The position numbers and the translations under genes are program-made. From assembly GCA_040376155.1 (NCBI GenBank), contig JBEIRG010000262.1, positions 1 to 6,184 on the forward strand: a DNA stretch of 6,184 bases, in the 5' to 3' direction. The stretch's first letter is position 1. The number at the start of each line of letters is the position of its first letter. The notes under the pieces were generated by a model that had not been told where the DNA came from, did no database searches, and saw nothing but the letters and a program-made list of their open reading frames with translations. The stretch is from CADCWF01 sp903864575. Its GTDB lineage: Bacteria; Chloroflexota; Chloroflexia; Thermomicrobiales; UBA6265. Positions 5,740 through 6,184 of this stretch are shown here, piece after piece.

Positions 5740-6184
5740 CTAGTCGGCCGGCCGGCCCTCGATCGTGACGTCGGAAGCCATGCGCCTGTACATATTGCCC
5801 ATCGGAACCGAAAAGCCCTGCTTGTTGACGGCGACATTCTTGACCCACGGCTTGAAGGCGTAGGTGTCCTGGCGGTAGACCACCGGGATGTACCCGACGT
5901 CGCCCTGGATCACCCGCTCGGCCTGACGGTAAATATCGAGGCGAGCGACCGGATCCGGTTCGGCCTTGCCCTTCTCCACGAGATCATCGAATTCGGCATT
6001 GCTCCAGGACTGGCGCTTTCCCGAGTTCTTCTTGCTGTAGTACATGTCGCCGTAGCTGTTGTTCGGATCCGGATAGTCGCTCAACCAGCGAATCCAGACG
6101 AGCTGCCATTCGTTCTTGAACAGCTCGGGCCGCCAGGATTTCTCGGGCCAAACCTGGATATTGATATCCATCCCAAGGGTTTCC
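5740..6184 (-). CDS. ABC transporter substrate-binding protein, family 5 (OppA/DppA-like), C-terminal part
   Basis: The frame is open from the right edge to a TAG at 5740-5742, giving the last 148 residues, so the N terminus and signal peptide lie outside the window. The text fits the C-terminal lobe of extracytoplasmic peptide-type binding proteins: ETLGMDINIQVW, then WIRWLSDYPDPNNSY, the NAEFDDLVEKGKAEPDPVARLDIYRQAERVI helix region, VGYIPVVYRQDTYAFKPWVKNV, and a short tail ending RPAD. Such proteins capture oligopeptides, dipeptides, nickel or oligosaccharides and deliver them to an ABC permease. The ligand cannot be read from this part. The ATG at 6169-6171 is an internal Met, since coding text continues upstream (ETLG). 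A 12-bp hairpin follows the stop, so this is probably the last gene of its operon or a single gene. Confidence 0.87.
   Translation of the reverse strand, partial: ETLGMDINIQVWPEKSWRPELFKNEWQLVWIRWLSDYPDPNNSYGDMYYSKKNSGKRQSWSNAEFDDLVEKGKAEPDPVARLDIYRQAERVIQGDVGYIPVVYRQDTYAFKPWVKNVAVNKQGFSVPMGNMYRRMASDVTIEGRPAD

Noticed and set aside
5744..5756. CGGCCGGCCGGCC run near the end of the solute-binding protein gene
   Set aside because: It is a short GC run encoding the C-terminal residues, not a repeat element or attachment site.
5477..5848. Minus-strand 123-codon frame across the ilvE leader, tested as a leader peptide
   Set aside because: The ATG at 5728 has no ribosome binding site and the codons are not rich in Leu, Ile or Val. 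It mostly overlaps ilvE and the solute-binding protein gene.

Overview
The window is GC-rich bacterial chromosomal DNA, densely packed with metabolic genes. It shows no rRNA, tRNA, CRISPR array, transposase or phage gene. The fused acetyl-CoA carboxylase carboxyltransferase (AccD and AccA in one chain), the BCAT with an EGPGACL motif, the YlmA/ModF-like ATPase and a small NHLP-like protein together suggest Chloroflexota, perhaps near the Thermomicrobia. That placement is inferred from protein character only and is tentative.

Layout, left to right. (1) The C-terminal part of an M20-family metallohydrolase runs on the + strand (1-453). It converges with a minus-strand group, and a strong hairpin at 471-503 lies between them. 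(2) The minus-strand group, in transcription order, is a small NHLP-like protein (2623-2354), a fumarylacetoacetate hydrolase-family protein resembling 2-keto-3-deoxy-sugar-acid dehydratases (2252-1389), and an orphan ABC ATPase (1386-514). The last two are only 2 bp apart and probably translationally coupled. (3) A 144-bp divergent intergenic region (2624-2767) separates this group from a + strand accDA fusion of 602 aa (2768-4576). (4) After a convergent hairpin at 4584-4611 comes a minus-strand branched-chain aminotransferase (5595-4636). Its leader contains a hairpin followed by four U. (5) The window ends in the C-terminal part of a minus-strand family 5 (OppA/DppA-like) solute-binding protein (6184-5740), closed by a 12-bp hairpin at 5701-5728.

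The genes span fatty-acid precursor synthesis (accDA), branched-chain amino acid metabolism (ilvE), sugar-acid or aromatic breakdown (FAH family), peptide or oligosaccharide uptake (SBP) and amide hydrolysis (M20). They look like neighbouring independent transcription units rather than one pathway. No clearly new multi-gene system is visible. The points most worth a second look are the NHLP-like small protein, the ilvE leader hairpin with its competing start codons, and the compact AccDA fusion.
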